Source: an uncultured Curvibacter sp.
GTDB taxonomy: Bacteria; Pseudomonadota; Gammaproteobacteria; Burkholderiales; Burkholderiaceae
Direction: 5' to 3'
Assembly: GCA_946481355.1 (NCBI GenBank)
Contig: CAMLNH010000056.1
Coordinates: forward strand, 1 to 10,953
Length of the DNA stretch: 10,953 nucleotides
The position numbers and the translations under genes were made by a program. The notes under the pieces were generated by a model. That model did no database searches and was not told the DNA's origin. It was given only the letters and a program-made list of their open reading frames with translations. Below are positions 1 through 7,302 of this stretch, piece after piece; within the stretch, counting starts at the first letter, position 1; each line of letters starts with the position of its first letter.

Positions 1-439
1 CGCGCTCTACATCGCGCGTCAGCACGGCCAGGCCGACGGCCGCAGCATCACGCCGGCCACGCCGCGCGAGGACGCCGAGGCGCTGCGCTGGTCCTTCTGG
101 GTCATGACTGAGGTGGAGAAGGACGCACTGACCGTGCTCATGCACCGTTTCGCCATGGCGCCCGAGGAACGCAAGCCCGAGCTGGCCGACAAGGCCGAGC
201 AGCGCCTGCATGTGCCCTTGCGCGTGTTCGAGAAGCATCTGGCGGCGCAGCAGGCGCGCGGGCAGGCGCATCTGGCGGCCGACCGTTTCACGGTGGCCGA
301 CCTCTGCGTGGCCAGCGTGCTGCTCTGGGTACGTGCCACACGCTCGCTCATGGAGCACTACCCGCTGACCAGTGCCTGGCTCGCGGCCTGTCTGACGCGG
401 CCGGCCTACCAGGCCCTGCGCCCGCCGAAGAAGGTCTAG
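1..439 (+). CDS. Glutathione S-transferase family protein (3' part)
   Basis: The gene is cut by the left edge; the reading frame is open from base 2 and 145 residues remain before a TAG stop at 437-439. The first visible residues (ALYIARQHG) match the end of the thioredoxin-like N-terminal domain, where family members carry the helix that follows the glutathione-contacting Glu-Ser pair. The rest is an all-helical C-terminal domain, with the conserved stretch around FTVADLCVAS (the N-capping box and hydrophobic staple region of GSTs) near the end. GSTs conjugate glutathione to electrophiles or act as glutathione-dependent reductases or isomerases in the cytoplasm; the specific substrate cannot be read here. 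The internal ATG at 104 is not the true start, because homology to the family extends upstream of it. The 3' end overlaps hemH on the other strand. Confidence 0.85.
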   Translation, partial: ALYIARQHGQADGRSITPATPREDAEALRWSFWVMTEVEKDALTVLMHRFAMAPEERKPELADKAEQRLHVPLRVFEKHLAAQQARGQAHLAADRFTVADLCVASVLLWVRATRSLMEHYPLTSAWLAACLTRPAYQALRPPKKV

Positions 440-1527
440 TTTCTCGCGCCCGCTGCCAGCGCGGCCGCGCGTGAGGCTACCAGCGCCTGCGCATCCGGCG
501 CCTGGCGTGTGGGCCAGCCACCGAGGTGCTGCTCGCACAGGCGGCCCATGGCGTCGACCCAGGGCGCACTGTCGTTGAGGCAGGGAATGTAGTGGAACTG
601 CCCGCCGCCGGCGTGCAGGAAGGCCTCGCGCGCCTCCTGGGCGATTTCTTCCAGCGTCTCCAGACAGTCGCTCGTGAAGCCCGGACAGGCCACGTCCACG
701 CGCTTGACGCCGGCCTGGGCCAGGGCGATCAGCGTGGGCTCGGTGTAGGGCTCGAGCCACTTGGCCTTGCCGAAACGCGACTGGAAGGTCAGCTGCACCT
801 GTTCACGGGTCAACCCCAGCTTGTCCGCCAGCAGACGTGCGGTCTTGTGGCATTCGCAGTGGTAGGGGTCGCCCAGGTGCAGGGTGCGCTCGGGCACGCC
901 ATGAAAGCTCAGCACCAGCTTGTCGGGGCGGCCATGTTCCTGCCAGTAGGCGCTGATGCGCGCGGCCAGCGCAGCGATGTAGCCCGCGTCATCGTGGTAG
1001 CGGTTGATGAAGCGCAGCTCGGGCAGGTGGCGGATCCTGGTCGACCAGTGCGTGACGGCGTCGACCACGCTGGCGGTCGTCGTACCCGAATACTGCGGGT
1101 AGGCCGGCAGGATGAGCACGCGCGTGATGCCCTGGGCCTTGAGCGCGTCGAGCTCGCTGGCGATGGAAGGGTTGCCGTAGCGCATGGCGTAACGCGCCGT
1201 GACCTGATGCCCCTGCCGCTGCAGCCAGCCTTGCAGGGCCTGGGCCTGGCGCTCGGTCCAGACCTTGAGCGGCGAGCCTTCGGGCGTCCAGATGCTGGCG
1301 TACTTGGCCGCCGACTTGGCCGGCCGCAGGCGCAGGATGATGCCGTGCAGGATCAGCCACCAGACGGGCTTGGGGATCTCGACCACGCGGGGGTCGCCCA
1401 GGAATTCGGCGAGGTAGCGGCGCAGGGCAGAGGGCGTGGGTGCGTCAGGGGTCCCCAGATTGCACAGCAGCACGGCGGTGCCCGGTGCCTGACCATGGGT
1501 ATAGGTGGGTTCATTGCGGAAGGCCAT
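436..1527 (-). CDS. hemH: Ferrochelatase (protoporphyrin ferrochelatase)
   Basis: Ferrochelatase inserts Fe2+ into protoporphyrin IX to make protoheme, the last step of heme synthesis, in the cytoplasm or at the inner membrane. The 363-residue product has family features: an N-terminal LLCNLGTP motif (residues 20-27), PQYSGTT (144-150), the SFHGVPER motif with the metal-handling His209, and a C-terminal CPGFTSDCLETLEE segment with the conserved acidic Glu290. Length is typical of proteobacterial enzymes. I chose the ATG at 1525-1527 because the family N-terminus begins just before the NLGTP motif. An ATG seven codons upstream (1546-1548) is possible; the open frame continues to 1824, but that extension has no family resemblance and overlaps the HAD gene. 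No clear Shine-Dalgarno sequence precedes the start. It is divergent from the HAD gene and convergent with the GST gene. Confidence 0.95.
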   Translation of the reverse strand: MAFRNEPTYTHGQAPGTAVLLCNLGTPDAPTPSALRRYLAEFLGDPRVVEIPKPVWWLILHGIILRLRPAKSAAKYASIWTPEGSPLKVWTERQAQALQGWLQRQGHQVTARYAMRYGNPSIASELDALKAQGITRVLILPAYPQYSGTTTASVVDAVTHWSTRIRHLPELRFINRYHDDAGYIAALAARISAYWQEHGRPDKLVLSFHGVPERTLHLGDPYHCECHKTARLLADKLGLTREQVQLTFQSRFGKAKWLEPYTEPTLIALAQAGVKRVDVACPGFTSDCLETLEEIAQEAREAFLHAGGGQFHYIPCLNDSAPWVDAMGRLCEQHLGGWPTRQAPDAQALVASRAAALAAGARN

Positions 1528-1537
1528 GCGGTATTCT
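1510..1537 (+). promoter_or_regulatory. Weak candidate promoter for the HAD hydrolase gene
   Basis: TATTCT at 1532-1537 resembles a -10 box (4 of 6 matches to TATAAT). TTCATT at 1510-1515 is a poor -35 candidate, 16 bases upstream. If real, transcription would begin within a few bases of the ATG at 1547, giving an almost leaderless mRNA; this would fit the lack of a properly spaced Shine-Dalgarno sequence. The element lies partly in the first codons of hemH. The match is weak and could be chance. Confidence 0.2.
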
Positions 1538-1546
1538 CGCCCAGTC

Positions 1547-2281
1547 ATGTCCATCACGCTTGAACTGGGCCGCATCAAGGCCATCTCTCTCGACCTCGAC
1601 GACACGCTCTGGCCCATCTGGCCCGTGATCGCGCGCGCCGAACAGGCACTGCAGGACTGGTTGCGTCCGCGGGCGCCGAAGACGGCGGTCTGGCTGGCCG
1701 ATACCGAACAGCGCATGGTGCTGCGCCGCCAATTAATCGCCGAGCGCCCCGAACTCAGCCATGACCTGCGGGCCCTGCGCCAGGAGCAGATCCGCCTGGC
1801 CCTGCAGCAGCATGGCGAGGACACGGGCCTGGTCTTGCCGGCCTACGAGGTCTTCATCGCCGAGCGCATGCGCGTGCAGCTCTTTGACGATGCGCGTCCG
1901 GCCCTGGCCTGGCTCGCGCAGCGCTTCCCGCTCGTGGCTGTGTCCAACGGCAACGCCGATGTGCAGCGCATCGGCCTGGGACGCTATTTCAGCGCCGGTT
2001 TCAGCGCGCAGGAATTCGGCGTGGGCAAACCCGATGCGCGCATCTTCCATGCGGCGGCCGAGTCCGTGGGTGTGGCGCCGCACGAGGTGCTGCATGTGGG
2101 TGACGATGCAGCGCTGGACGTGGTGGGCGCCCTGGGCGCCGGCCTGCAGACCGTCTGGGTCAACCGCGGCGGGCAGGACTGGACGCATGCCGTGTACCGG
2201 CCGCACGCCACGGTGGCCGACATGAGCGCGCTGTGCGCCCTTTTGCGCCCGCAGTTCAGCGCCGGTAGCGCGAGCCGTTGA
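1547..2281 (+). CDS. HAD-superfamily hydrolase (phosphatase)
   Basis: The 244-residue protein carries all four haloacid dehalogenase motifs. Motif I is DLDDT, with nucleophile Asp16 and acid/base Asp18. Motif II is Ser133-Asn134 in VAVSNGNAD. Motif III is Lys161 in GVGKPDARIF. Motif IV is HVGDDAALDV, with Asp186, Asp187 and Asp191. The helical stretch of roughly residues 25-115 is the cap, so this is a subfamily I enzyme that removes phosphate from a small molecule using Mg2+ and an Asp-phosphate intermediate. The substrate cannot be deduced. The start at 1547 leaves a usual short lead of 15 residues before motif I. In-frame ATGs at 1526 and 1505 are less likely: the purine-rich GGAAGG at 1518-1523 is only two bases from the 1526 ATG and too far from 1547. 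The gene is 19 bases from hemH, head to head, and its end overlaps the next gene by 26 bases. Confidence 0.9.
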   Translation: MSITLELGRIKAISLDLDDTLWPIWPVIARAEQALQDWLRPRAPKTAVWLADTEQRMVLRRQLIAERPELSHDLRALRQEQIRLALQQHGEDTGLVLPAYEVFIAERMRVQLFDDARPALAWLAQRFPLVAVSNGNADVQRIGLGRYFSAGFSAQEFGVGKPDARIFHAAAESVGVAPHEVLHVGDDAALDVVGALGAGLQTVWVNRGGQDWTHAVYRPHATVADMSALCALLRPQFSAGSASR

Positions 2282-3404
2282 AGAAGGTCAGCTCGACGAA
2301 GGTCGAGCCCAGGTGCTTGTCGGGCCGGTAATCGAGCTCGAAACCACCCAGATCCAGTGGCTGCATGGTGTGAAAGGCTTCGACCAAGCGGCTGCCCGTG
2401 TCGTCGCGCCTGCTGCTGCGTCGCAGCCCCTCGATCAAGACCCGCGACGACACATAGCCTTCGAGCGAGGCATGGGAAAACTGCTGGTGCCCGATCTTCT
2501 GCATGGCGCGCTGGTAGGCGCCCACCACCGGCAGCGCCCCCGCCTGCGGGTGCGGCACCACCTGGGCCACGGTCATGCCGTGACCGGCCGGCCCCAGGGC
2601 CTTGAGCACCGGTTCCGAGCCCAGCAGCGAGAGCGCGAAGGAGGGCGCCTGCACATGGTTGCGCAGATCGCGCGCGAACTGCATGCTGTGCTGCCCGATG
2701 TAGAGCGAGAGGTAGGAGGCGGGCGCAAAGCGCGCGATCTCGGCGATGCCCTGGCGCACGCCCTGAGGCGTGTCCTCGATCCGGAAGGCCTTCCAGCCCG
2801 TGTTGCCGTGCTTGCGGGCCACCGCGTCGAAGGCGGCCAGGCCGGCCTTGCCGAAGGCCGTGTCGGAGTAGGCCACGGCGCAGCGGCCCATGTTGACCGT
2901 GCCGATCTGCCGCACGATGCGGTCGAGCTCGTTCGAGTAGCCGGCGCGTACATGGATCACCAGCGGGTGGTGGGCGCGCAGGGCATCGATGCCGGTGATG
3001 GGGGCGATCAGCGGCACACGGGCCTGCTGGACGACCGCCATGGCTCCGAGCACGCTGGACGTGCCGCCGCAGGCGAACAGGCACAGCGCGCGTTCCTGTT
3101 CGACCAGCTGGCGCGCGTTGGTGGCGGCCTTCTCGGTGGCGCCGCCGTCGTCCAGGCTCAGGAGCTGCAGGGGGCGTCCGGCGATGCCGCCGCGTTCGTT
3201 CACCTCGTCGAAGGCGGCCTGGACGCCCTTGTTGAGCTCGACGAAAGGCCAGGCCAAAGGCCCGGTCAGGGCCGCGGTCTGGCCGATGCGCCAGCTCTCG
3301 GCCCTGGCGTGCAGCAGGCCCGGCAGGGCCAGGGCGGTGGCGGCGCAGCTTGCGCTGCGCAAGAGGGCACGCCGCGCGGTGCCCGTGAGCGGTAGCTTGT
3401 CCAT
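2256..3404 (-). CDS. Periplasmic substrate-binding protein of branched-chain amino acid (LivK) type
   Basis: The 382-residue product has an export signal (residues 1-35: basic start, hydrophobic core, likely cleavage after Ala-Arg-Ala). An Arg11-Arg12 pair followed by ALL recalls a Tat signal but lacks the full consensus. The mature part starts with IGQTAALTGP and continues with the two-lobe type-1 periplasmic binding fold (Peripla_BP_6), including VNERGGIAGRPLQLLSLDDG and LIAPITG segments. Such proteins capture small solutes for an ABC importer, but ligand prediction within this family is unreliable. No permease or ATPase gene is adjacent, so it is an orphan that must share a transporter encoded elsewhere or act as a sensor. 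I chose the ATG at 3402-3404 because GAGGAG (3408-3413) lies three bases upstream and the signal peptide begins there; an ATG 27 codons upstream would add a non-signal extension. Confidence 0.88.
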   Translation of the reverse strand: MDKLPLTGTARRALLRSASCAATALALPGLLHARAESWRIGQTAALTGPLAWPFVELNKGVQAAFDEVNERGGIAGRPLQLLSLDDGGATEKAATNARQLVEQERALCLFACGGTSSVLGAMAVVQQARVPLIAPITGIDALRAHHPLVIHVRAGYSNELDRIVRQIGTVNMGRCAVAYSDTAFGKAGLAAFDAVARKHGNTGWKAFRIEDTPQGVRQGIAEIARFAPASYLSLYIGQHSMQFARDLRNHVQAPSFALSLLGSEPVLKALGPAGHGMTVAQVVPHPQAGALPVVGAYQRAMQKIGHQQFSHASLEGYVSSRVLIEGLRRSSRRDDTGSRLVEAFHTMQPLDLGGFELDYRPDKHLGSTFVELTFFNGSRYRR

Positions 3405-3407
3405 GGT

Positions 3408-3413
3408 CTCCTC
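3408..3413 (-). promoter_or_regulatory. Ribosome binding site of the substrate-binding protein gene
   Basis: GAGGAG on the minus strand, three bases before the ATG at 3402-3404. It is the clearest Shine-Dalgarno sequence in the window and decides this start over the in-frame ATG at 3485. Confidence 0.7.
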
Positions 3414-3484
3414 GTCTGTGGTGATGACCTGGCGGTGCGATGCCGCAGGCGAGGCGGATTCTGGGCGCCGCTGCTGCGGCTTCA

Positions 3485-3541
3485 TGTCAGCGCTGTGACA
3501 CGATGTCCACGAGGGGACAGCCTGTCCGGCCGGTGACAGGC
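3485..3541. repeat. Cluster of inverted TGTC/GACA elements
   Basis: The 159-base gap between the acylase stop and the substrate-binding protein start holds a run of alternately inverted pentamers. They are TGTCA (3485-3489) with TGACA (3496-3500), TGTCC (3504-3508) with GGACA (3515-3519), the perfect palindrome GGACAG-C-CTGTCC (3515-3527), and GCCTGTC (3520-3526) paired with GACAGGC (3535-3541) across an 8-base loop. These pairings exclude one another, so the RNA or DNA could fold in several ways. No T-run follows on either strand, so it is not a standard intrinsic terminator. It lies about 80-140 bases upstream of the substrate-binding protein start, which suits an operator or upstream leader. 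The function is inferred only. Confidence 0.45.
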
Positions 3542-3563
3542 CGGGACTGCGGGACGCGGTCGA

Positions 3564-5999
3564 TCAGTCGCGCGGCAGCAGCTGCAGGGTGCTGCGCGTG
3601 GCGCGCCGCACCGCCTGGGCGTCCAGGTGCATGGGGTGGTACTGCCCCGCCAGATAGTCCCGGGCCTGGTCGCCATAGTGCGCGTCGAAGAGCACGCCGC
3701 TCTGGCCCACGGGATTGATGCCCCGGGCCTCGCCGGGTGCGGCGAAGTCGATCACGCGTCGCGTCGAGGGACCATAGGTCACGCTCCAGGGGGCCGGGCC
3801 CAGGGGCTGGGCCAGGTTGTTGGGCAGTTCGCGCCCGCCGGGCGCGGGCAGCGGGCCGACGTTGAAGAGCAGATCCAGTGGCTTGATGCGGCCCAGCGGG
3901 TGCGCATGCACCACGCTGTGGTTCTGGCCCCAGGTCCAGGTGGGCAGGGAGATGCCGCGGGTCTCGCGCAGATGGCTCAGCGCGGCCTGCCAGGCCTGCT
4001 GCACGATGTCATTGCGGTTCTCCGGCTTGCCGGTGCGACGGTCGTCCCACCAGGGTGAGGCTGCATCGGCCACCAGGCGCGGCAGGGCGTGGTCGATGGC
4101 GCGGGTGCGCAGCAGGTTGGCGAACTGCGGGCCCATCTCATCGGCCATGGCGGCGCGGGCGAGTTCGTAGAGGAACTGGTTGAAGACGGTGGGTGCGATG
4201 CTGTCACTGCCGTGGCTGCCGTCCCAGACGGCGAGCTGGTCGACCAGGGCGCGCTGCACCGGGTCCTCGCCAGCCATGGCGCGCAGCAGGGGCAGCAGGG
4301 GGCCCAGCACGCGCGGCCCGTAGTCCGTGGTCACGTCGAGCTGCAGGGCCTGGCTGTGCTCCACCGTCCAGCCCGTGCTGCGCGTGCGCAGCAGCTGGTC
4401 GAGCCGGCGCGCACGGTCGTAGAGGTTGTAGTAGCCGGGCACGGGCACGCCGCTGCGTGGCACGGGTTGGTGGTTGGCCGACATGATGTAGCCGCGCGCC
4501 GGGTTCTCTTCCTGGGGGTTGTCGGCGAAGCGGTAGAAGCCGGGCTTGTCGGCCTGGGCCGTTGCGCCGTCGAGGATGAAGGTCGGATTGACGTTGTAGG
4601 GACGCTGCACCAGCCGGGCCGCAGCCCACCAGCCGATATCGCCCGCCGCATTGGCCCAGACGATGTTCAGACCGGGCGCGTGGATCTTGCTCGCCGCGCT
4701 GCGTGCCTTGGCCAGGGTGTCAGCGTGGTTGAGTTCATGGAAGGCGTCCATGACCGGGTTCTCGGATTCGAGAAAGGTCCACCACAGGGCCACAGGGGCC
4801 TGGCCCACGCTGTCGGGGAAGGCCTGGTTGATCACCGGGCCGAAGGGCGAGCGCTGCAGCGTCACGCTCACGGGCTCGGCACCCTTGACCTGGATGAGCT
4901 CGGTGCGCGTGCGCAGTTCCACCCATTGGCCCTGGTAGGCCACCTGACTCGACCGCGCCGGGTTGGTCCGCAGCGCCACGAGGTCCATGTCGTCGTTCTG
5001 GAACATCGTGAGACTCCAGCCGAACTGCTGGTTGTGGCCGAGCAGCGCGAAGGGATTGAGGGCCTGGAAGTGGCCATAGAGCTCGAAGCCCGGAGCGTTC
5101 AGATGCGCCTCGTACCAGACCGCGGGCAGGCTGAAGGCGATGTGCGGGTCGCCGGCCAGCAGGGGTTTGCCGCTGGTTGTGCGACTGCCGGCGATGGCCC
5201 AGGCATTGCTGCCTTCGAACAGCGGCACGCCGGCCAGCTCCAGCGCCTGCTGGCTGACCTCCGCCACGCGCGCCAGCGACTGCCAGTCGGTCTGGCTCAG
5301 CCGCGGCGGGCGCTGACCGCGCGGACGTTGCGCCATGGGGCCCAGCACGCCCAGCGGTTGCCAGTCGAGGTCGAAGACCCGAAGGTAGTCAGGGCCGAGC
5401 TGGTCGCGCACATAGGTCAGCGCGGGCTCGGTACGCAACGCGGCGGCAAAGCTGTAGGCCAGGTAGCCGGCCACGGCCAGCGTGTCCACCGGTGTGTAGT
5501 GCTGGGGCTGGATGCCCAGCAGCCCGAACTCCACGGGTAGGGGGCGCGTGTCCTGGAATTCGTTGATGCCGTCCAGATAGGCCAGCAGGGCCTGCCAGGC
5601 CGGGCTGTTGCGGTCGGCGCGCTGGATGCTCTGCTCGGCGTGGGCACGCAGTTCGAGCGTACGGAAGAGGCGATCGGTGTCGAGCAGCTTGGGGCCGAGG
5701 ATCTCGGCCAGCTCACCGCGCGCGAGGCGGCGCACCATCTCCATCTGGAACAGCCGGTCCTGCGCATGCAGGAAACCCAGGGCGCGGTAGAGGTCGGCTT
5801 CGTTCTGGGCCTGCAGGTGGGGCACGCCGCGTTCGTCCCAGTTCACCTGCACAGGCGCCTGCAGACCATGCAGGGCCAGATTGCCGCTGCGTTGCGGCAG
5901 CTTGCTGCGCGCGTGCCAGACGCCGGCGGCCACGGCGATGGCCAGAGCGGTGAGCAGCACCATGAGCAGGACGAAGAGGACTTTGAACAGGCGTTTCAT
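3564..5999 (-). CDS. Penicillin acylase family protein (Ntn-hydrolase, possible acyl-homoserine lactone acylase)
   Basis: The 811-residue precursor has a hydrophobic N-terminal segment (about residues 5-27, after MKRLFK), either a signal peptide or a membrane anchor, so the enzyme should act in the periplasm. An alpha-chain region follows, with the family motif GFLHAQDRLFQMEM (75-88). The self-cleavage site is Gly263-Ser264 in EGSNAW; Ser264 would become the free N-terminal nucleophile of the beta chain. His286 (beta position 23) in LAGDPH matches the His found there in PvdQ-type acylases, where penicillin G acylase has Gln. Asn509 in MSANH is at the expected oxyanion-hole position. The family hydrolyses amides such as beta-lactam side chains or N-acyl-homoserine lactones; sequence alone does not fix the substrate. 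It lies 38 bases after hpnE on the same strand, so it is probably co-transcribed. No clear Shine-Dalgarno sequence is seen before the start. Confidence 0.93.
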   Translation of the reverse strand: MKRLFKVLFVLLMVLLTALAIAVAAGVWHARSKLPQRSGNLALHGLQAPVQVNWDERGVPHLQAQNEADLYRALGFLHAQDRLFQMEMVRRLARGELAEILGPKLLDTDRLFRTLELRAHAEQSIQRADRNSPAWQALLAYLDGINEFQDTRPLPVEFGLLGIQPQHYTPVDTLAVAGYLAYSFAAALRTEPALTYVRDQLGPDYLRVFDLDWQPLGVLGPMAQRPRGQRPPRLSQTDWQSLARVAEVSQQALELAGVPLFEGSNAWAIAGSRTTSGKPLLAGDPHIAFSLPAVWYEAHLNAPGFELYGHFQALNPFALLGHNQQFGWSLTMFQNDDMDLVALRTNPARSSQVAYQGQWVELRTRTELIQVKGAEPVSVTLQRSPFGPVINQAFPDSVGQAPVALWWTFLESENPVMDAFHELNHADTLAKARSAASKIHAPGLNIVWANAAGDIGWWAAARLVQRPYNVNPTFILDGATAQADKPGFYRFADNPQEENPARGYIMSANHQPVPRSGVPVPGYYNLYDRARRLDQLLRTRSTGWTVEHSQALQLDVTTDYGPRVLGPLLPLLRAMAGEDPVQRALVDQLAVWDGSHGSDSIAPTVFNQFLYELARAAMADEMGPQFANLLRTRAIDHALPRLVADAASPWWDDRRTGKPENRNDIVQQAWQAALSHLRETRGISLPTWTWGQNHSVVHAHPLGRIKPLDLLFNVGPLPAPGGRELPNNLAQPLGPAPWSVTYGPSTRRVIDFAAPGEARGINPVGQSGVLFDAHYGDQARDYLAGQYHPMHLDAQAVRRATRSTLQLLPRD

Positions 6000-6037
6000 C
6001 GTGAGCGGTTTCCCGAGGTCATGTCATGGCGTTTTTA

Positions 6038-7294
6038 TCATCGAGCGAGCGCCCGTGCCGCGGCCAGCCCGCTGCGCACCGCGCCCTCGAGCGTGGCCGG
6101 GTAGGGGCCGGCCACATAGTCGCCGCAGGCGAGCAGGCCCGGGGCGATGGCTTGCGGCGGACGCTGCAGGCCCGGCGTGCAGGCGAAGGTGGCACGTTTC
6201 TCGACCACGGTCTGTGCCGCCTGCAGGTCCAGACCCAGCTGCTCGCTTGCCTGCGCGAGCACCTGGGCCTGCAGCGTGTCGCGCTCGCCCTGGCTTGCGC
6301 TGACCACGAAGGCCAGCAGGCCCGCCGGGCCGCCGAGCTGGCCGCGGTCGAAGACGAACTGTGCAGGCCGTTGCGCAGCGTGGCGCAGCGCGAGCATGGG
6401 GGCGGCAAGTCTTGCGTCCTGGGCCCAGGCGTAGACCGTGGTGATGGCTTCGAAATGCAGGGCTTCGGCGGTGGCGGCCCAGGTGGTGTTCAGCGCTGCA
6501 GCCAGGCGCGCCGCCTCGGTGGACGAGCAGGCCAGCAGCACGGTGTCGAACATCTGGCCGTCGAGCTGCCATTGGTGGGTGTCGCGCTGCACGGTCGTGA
6601 TGCGGGCACCGGTGCGTACCGTGGCACCGTTCGTCTGCAGCCAGGTGACGGCGGCTTGGGGAAAGAGGGCGCCGAGGTCCGCGCGTGGCAGCAGCAGCTG
6701 CGAGCCGCCGCGCACGGCGAAGAGCGCGTCGTGCAGCACACGCAGGAACACCTGTGCGCTGGCTTGGTCCGCTGGCGTGTTGAGCGCCGAGACACACAGG
6801 GGGGCTATCAGCTCGGCCTGCACGCGCGGGCCGAGCCCGGCGCAGAGCCCGGCGACGCTGAGCGTGTCGGCGCACTCAAAACCTGCGAGCTTCCAGCCCA
6901 GGGCGGCGCGCAGCAGGCCCAGGCGCTCGCACAGCGGCCAGGCGCAGTTGCGCAGGATGCCGGCCAGCACGTCCAGCGGCACGGGCAGATCGGGCAGGCG
7001 CAGGCCCGCGCCATCGGGGAACTGCAGGGTCAGCGGCAGACGCTGCAGAGCGGTGTCAGGATCGACGCCGACCGTGCGCATGAGGCGCAGCGCGTCCGTG
7101 TAGGCGCCGATCAGGATGTGCTGGCCGTTGTCCACCGTCATGCTGCGGCCATCGGGCAGCGTGATCTCCAGGCCGCGGGCGCGGCCGCCGGGTGTGCGCG
7201 CGGCTTCGAACACGGTGACCTGGTGACCCTCCTCCACGGCCTGCACGGCGGCGGCCAGGCCGGCCCAGCCGGCCCCGACGATGGCCACCCTCAT
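6038..7294 (-). CDS. hpnE: Hydroxysqualene dehydroxylase (squalene-forming FAD oxidoreductase)
   Basis: HpnE reduces hydroxysqualene to squalene, the third step of the bacterial HpnCDE route from farnesyl diphosphate. The 418-residue product opens with a dinucleotide-binding motif VAIVGAGWAGLAAA (GxGxxG at 7-12), then an acidic strand end (VFEAA) and GGRAR, typical of FAD amine oxidase-type proteins. It closes with GLLACGDYVAGPYPATLEGAVRSG, the C-terminal FAD-contacting motif that is close to the end in this family. The ATG at 7292-7294 directly precedes the FAD motif and is the only sensible start. No strong ribosome binding site is visible. Third gene of the hpnCDE group, it is separated from hpnD by 79 bases filled by a GC-rich hairpin element. 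Related phytoene-desaturase-like enzymes are an alternative by sequence class, but the hpnC-hpnD neighbours favour HpnE. Confidence 0.9.
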   Translation of the reverse strand: MRVAIVGAGWAGLAAAVQAVEEGHQVTVFEAARTPGGRARGLEITLPDGRSMTVDNGQHILIGAYTDALRLMRTVGVDPDTALQRLPLTLQFPDGAGLRLPDLPVPLDVLAGILRNCAWPLCERLGLLRAALGWKLAGFECADTLSVAGLCAGLGPRVQAELIAPLCVSALNTPADQASAQVFLRVLHDALFAVRGGSQLLLPRADLGALFPQAAVTWLQTNGATVRTGARITTVQRDTHQWQLDGQMFDTVLLACSSTEAARLAAALNTTWAATAEALHFEAITTVYAWAQDARLAAPMLALRHAAQRPAQFVFDRGQLGGPAGLLAFVVSASQGERDTLQAQVLAQASEQLGLDLQAAQTVVEKRATFACTPGLQRPPQAIAPGLLACGDYVAGPYPATLEGAVRSGLAAARALAR

Positions 7295-7302
7295 TCAAGC
7301 AC

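Noticed and set aside
526..1563. Long plus-strand open frame antisense to hemH
   Set aside because: High-GC codon use leaves the opposite strand open. The predicted protein is low in recognisable motifs, and hemH on the other strand has full family motifs.
1528..1824. N-terminal extension of hemH by 99 codons
   Set aside because: The extra residues lack similarity to ferrochelatases and are antisense to the HAD gene, whose motif I lies there.
3520..3541. Hairpin downstream of the acylase as an intrinsic terminator
   Set aside because: The 7-bp stem is perfect, but no T-run follows on the minus strand; a Rho-dependent end or a regulatory role is equally possible.
4089..5540. 483-codon plus-strand open frame antisense to the acylase gene
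   Set aside because: It is rich in repeated Gly, Arg, His, Ala and Val without domain features, as expected for the mirror of a GC-rich gene. The acylase frame carries the catalytic motifs.
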